Below, one piece after another: positions 62,214 through 64,000 of a stretch of DNA of 64,000 nucleotides (positions are counted from its first letter, which is position 1; every line of letters starts with the position of its first letter). The notes below the pieces were generated by a model. That model searched no databases. It was not told the origin of the DNA and saw only the letters and a program-made list of their open reading frames with translations. A program made the position numbers and the translations under genes. The stretch is from the NCBI GenBank assembly GCA_009773165.1, contig WOUZ01000004.1, positions 224,086 through 288,085 of the forward strand, read 5' to 3'. The DNA comes from Bacteroidota bacterium. GTDB taxonomy: Bacteria > Bacteroidota > Bacteroidia > Bacteroidales > F082.

Positions 62214-63833
62214 ATGGAAATAATCATTCTTTTTCTGATCGTGCTGCTCCTTGCCATCAGTATTGTTTTAGGAATCACCATTTTGAGACTTGTCAGGCAA
62301 GCAAATCAAAATCAGGAAACAAACTCAAAATTTGAGTACCTGGAAAGGAGTTTGCTGCGGTTGGAAGGTGCGTTTAAAGATGACTTCAGAAATAACAGGG
62401 AAGAACTTGGAAAAAGTTTCAGCAGCTTTCAACAAAATTTCCTTGATACACTGCGTGAAATTTCGCTGAGCCAACGCGAAGAGTTAAAAAATATTCAGGA
62501 GATTAACCGAAGCATTTTAGCCGAGCTTAATAAGACCATTGAAGAGAAACTTACGCGCCTGACCGACAAAAGTGAGTTAAACAACAAAGAAAACCGCAAA
62601 GAGTTAAGTCGTAACTTATTGATGATCAATGATCAAATAAAATTGAAACTCGACGACAACGCACTTGCACTTAAAGCACAAAACGACACAAATCTTCAGC
62701 AGCTCGAGCTCATACAATCAAAACTCGATCAGAAACTGACACATCTGGCAGAACAGTTTCAGCGCAATACTGCCGACATTCGTGATAACTTACAGCAGTC
62801 CTTGCGTGAGTTTCAGGTTTCGTTTACCAACAACGTAAAAGATTTCAACAACCTTCAGATACAAAAATTCGCCGACCTCGAAAAGAAGCAGACAGAACTT
62901 GTTTCAATGACAGAGCTGAAGCTCGAGAAAATGCGTGAAACTGTTGATGAGAAACTTCAAAAGACACTTGAAGCCCGTCTGGGTCAATCGTTTGAGCTTG
63001 TTAGCAAGCAACTCGAGAGTGTGCAAAAAGGTTTGGGCGAGATGCAAAGTCTGGCAAGCGATGTTGGTGGATTGAAGCGCGTTCTGTCAAATGTAAAAAC
63101 GCGTGGTGTGATGGGAGAAATACAGTTAGGCAATATTCTGGAACAGATACTCGCTCCTGAACAATATGAAACGAACGTAAAAACGAAGCGTTCGAGTGCT
63201 GATCATGTTGAGTTTGCCATCAAGCTACCGGGACGAGACGACAACAATCAATCTGTTTATCTACCTATCGATGCTAAATTTCCACAGGAGGCTTACCATT
63301 TGCTTCAGATAGCCTATGACGAAGCTAATCCGGCCAAGGTTGAAGAGTCGACAAAATCACTGGCAGTTTCCATCACACGTTTTGCAAAAGACATCAATGA
63401 AAAGTACCTCGACCCGCCTTTCACAACCGATTTTGCGATCATGTTTTTACCTATCGAAGGCTTATATGCTGAGGTAGTGCGTAATACCGACCTTATTGAG
63501 CAGCTGCAGCGAAAATATAAGATCATTGTGACAGGCCCAACTACGCTGGCAGCTATTTTAAACAGCCTTCAGATGGGCTTTAAAACACTGGCCATTCAAA
63601 AGCGCAGCAGTGAGGTGTGGCAGATTTTAGGTGCAGTTAAAAATGAGTTCAGTAAGTTTGGCGGCATCCTGGAGAAAGCCCGCAAAAAAATTGATGAAGC
63701 CAGTAACGACATCGACAATCTGGTGGGAACACGCACACGTGCTATCGAGCGGCGTTTGCGACAGGTACAGGAATTGCCTTCAGCAGAAACAGGATTGTTA
63801 TTTGAAAATGAGGCAATTGAAGAGGATGAATAA
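62214..63833 (+). CDS. rmuC: DNA recombination protein RmuC
   Basis: N-terminal TM, coiled coil, RGVMGEIQLGNILEQILAPEQYETNV, PIDAKFPQEAYHLL, ITGPTTLAAILNSLQMGF-type motif (IIVTGPTTLAAILNSLQMGF). Start set at the ATG at 62214. Confidence 0.95.
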   Translation: MEIIILFLIVLLLAISIVLGITILRLVRQANQNQETNSKFEYLERSLLRLEGAFKDDFRNNREELGKSFSSFQQNFLDTLREISLSQREELKNIQEINRSILAELNKTIEEKLTRLTDKSELNNKENRKELSRNLLMINDQIKLKLDDNALALKAQNDTNLQQLELIQSKLDQKLTHLAEQFQRNTADIRDNLQQSLREFQVSFTNNVKDFNNLQIQKFADLEKKQTELVSMTELKLEKMRETVDEKLQKTLEARLGQSFELVSKQLESVQKGLGEMQSLASDVGGLKRVLSNVKTRGVMGEIQLGNILEQILAPEQYETNVKTKRSSADHVEFAIKLPGRDDNNQSVYLPIDAKFPQEAYHLLQIAYDEANPAKVEESTKSLAVSITRFAKDINEKYLDPPFTTDFAIMFLPIEGLYAEVVRNTDLIEQLQRKYKIIVTGPTTLAAILNSLQMGFKTLAIQKRSSEVWQILGAVKNEFSKFGGILEKARKKIDEASNDIDNLVGTRTRAIERRLRQVQELPSAETGLLFENEAIEEDE

Positions 63834-63888
63834 GTATTAAAACTTAATCATCCTGCAAAAGAGTTAAAGAAATTTTTGAAGTCGTTCT

Positions 63889-64000
63889 TTATTCAGGCAC
63901 TTCGTACAGATTGTCATCATTGCGGTAGCCCTGCTCGTCGCTATACCAATCGGCATATTCAGTGCCACCGCTTTGAGCCCATGCAGCAAATTTCAGGTAA
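63889..64000 (-). CDS. C-terminal fragment of an LruC/DUF4842-like protein, truncated by the window edge
   Basis: Minus-strand frame open to the window edge: YLKFAAWAQSGGTEYADWYSDEQGYRNDDNLYEVPE*. Confidence 0.5.
   Translation of the reverse strand, partial: YLKFAAWAQSGGTEYADWYSDEQGYRNDDNLYEVPE

Overview
The window is a roughly 64 kb AT-rich chromosomal segment from a Bacteroidetes (probably Bacteroidales-like) genome. Support for this comes from TAnnTTTG-type -7 promoters, a T9SS C-terminal sorting domain, an LruC-like protein end, and typical Bacteroidetes families. Most of it is ordinary housekeeping and envelope content. This includes an ECF sigma/anti-sigma/PrsW locus with two tandem paralogs, a nucleotide-sugar operon (pgm, GxxExxY, rfbD, UXS, ugd), and guaB followed by a periplasmic PPIase cluster. 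It also includes a MoxR ATPase, a MacA/MacB-like pair, ahpC, mazG, proS, lpxK, a purine nucleoside phosphorylase, lpxH, gapA, an ABC-F protein, mnmE, aroK, a split transketolase, an orphan ModB/ModC-like ABC transporter, yebC and rmuC. No phage, IS element, CRISPR, rRNA or tRNA was recognised. The most unusual signal is in the otherwise gene-poor interval at about 50.86-51.67 kb, upstream of the split transketolase. It holds three direct copies of a roughly 95-nt element. Each copy has a 13-bp outer stem with a compensatory A-T to G-C change, an inner stem whose sequence has turned over while pairing is kept, an invariant A-rich ACAACAA loop, a perfect 14-bp palindrome and an invariant AACAACCAACCAATT tail. 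This looks like an undescribed repeated structured RNA (or ssDNA hairpin) family.
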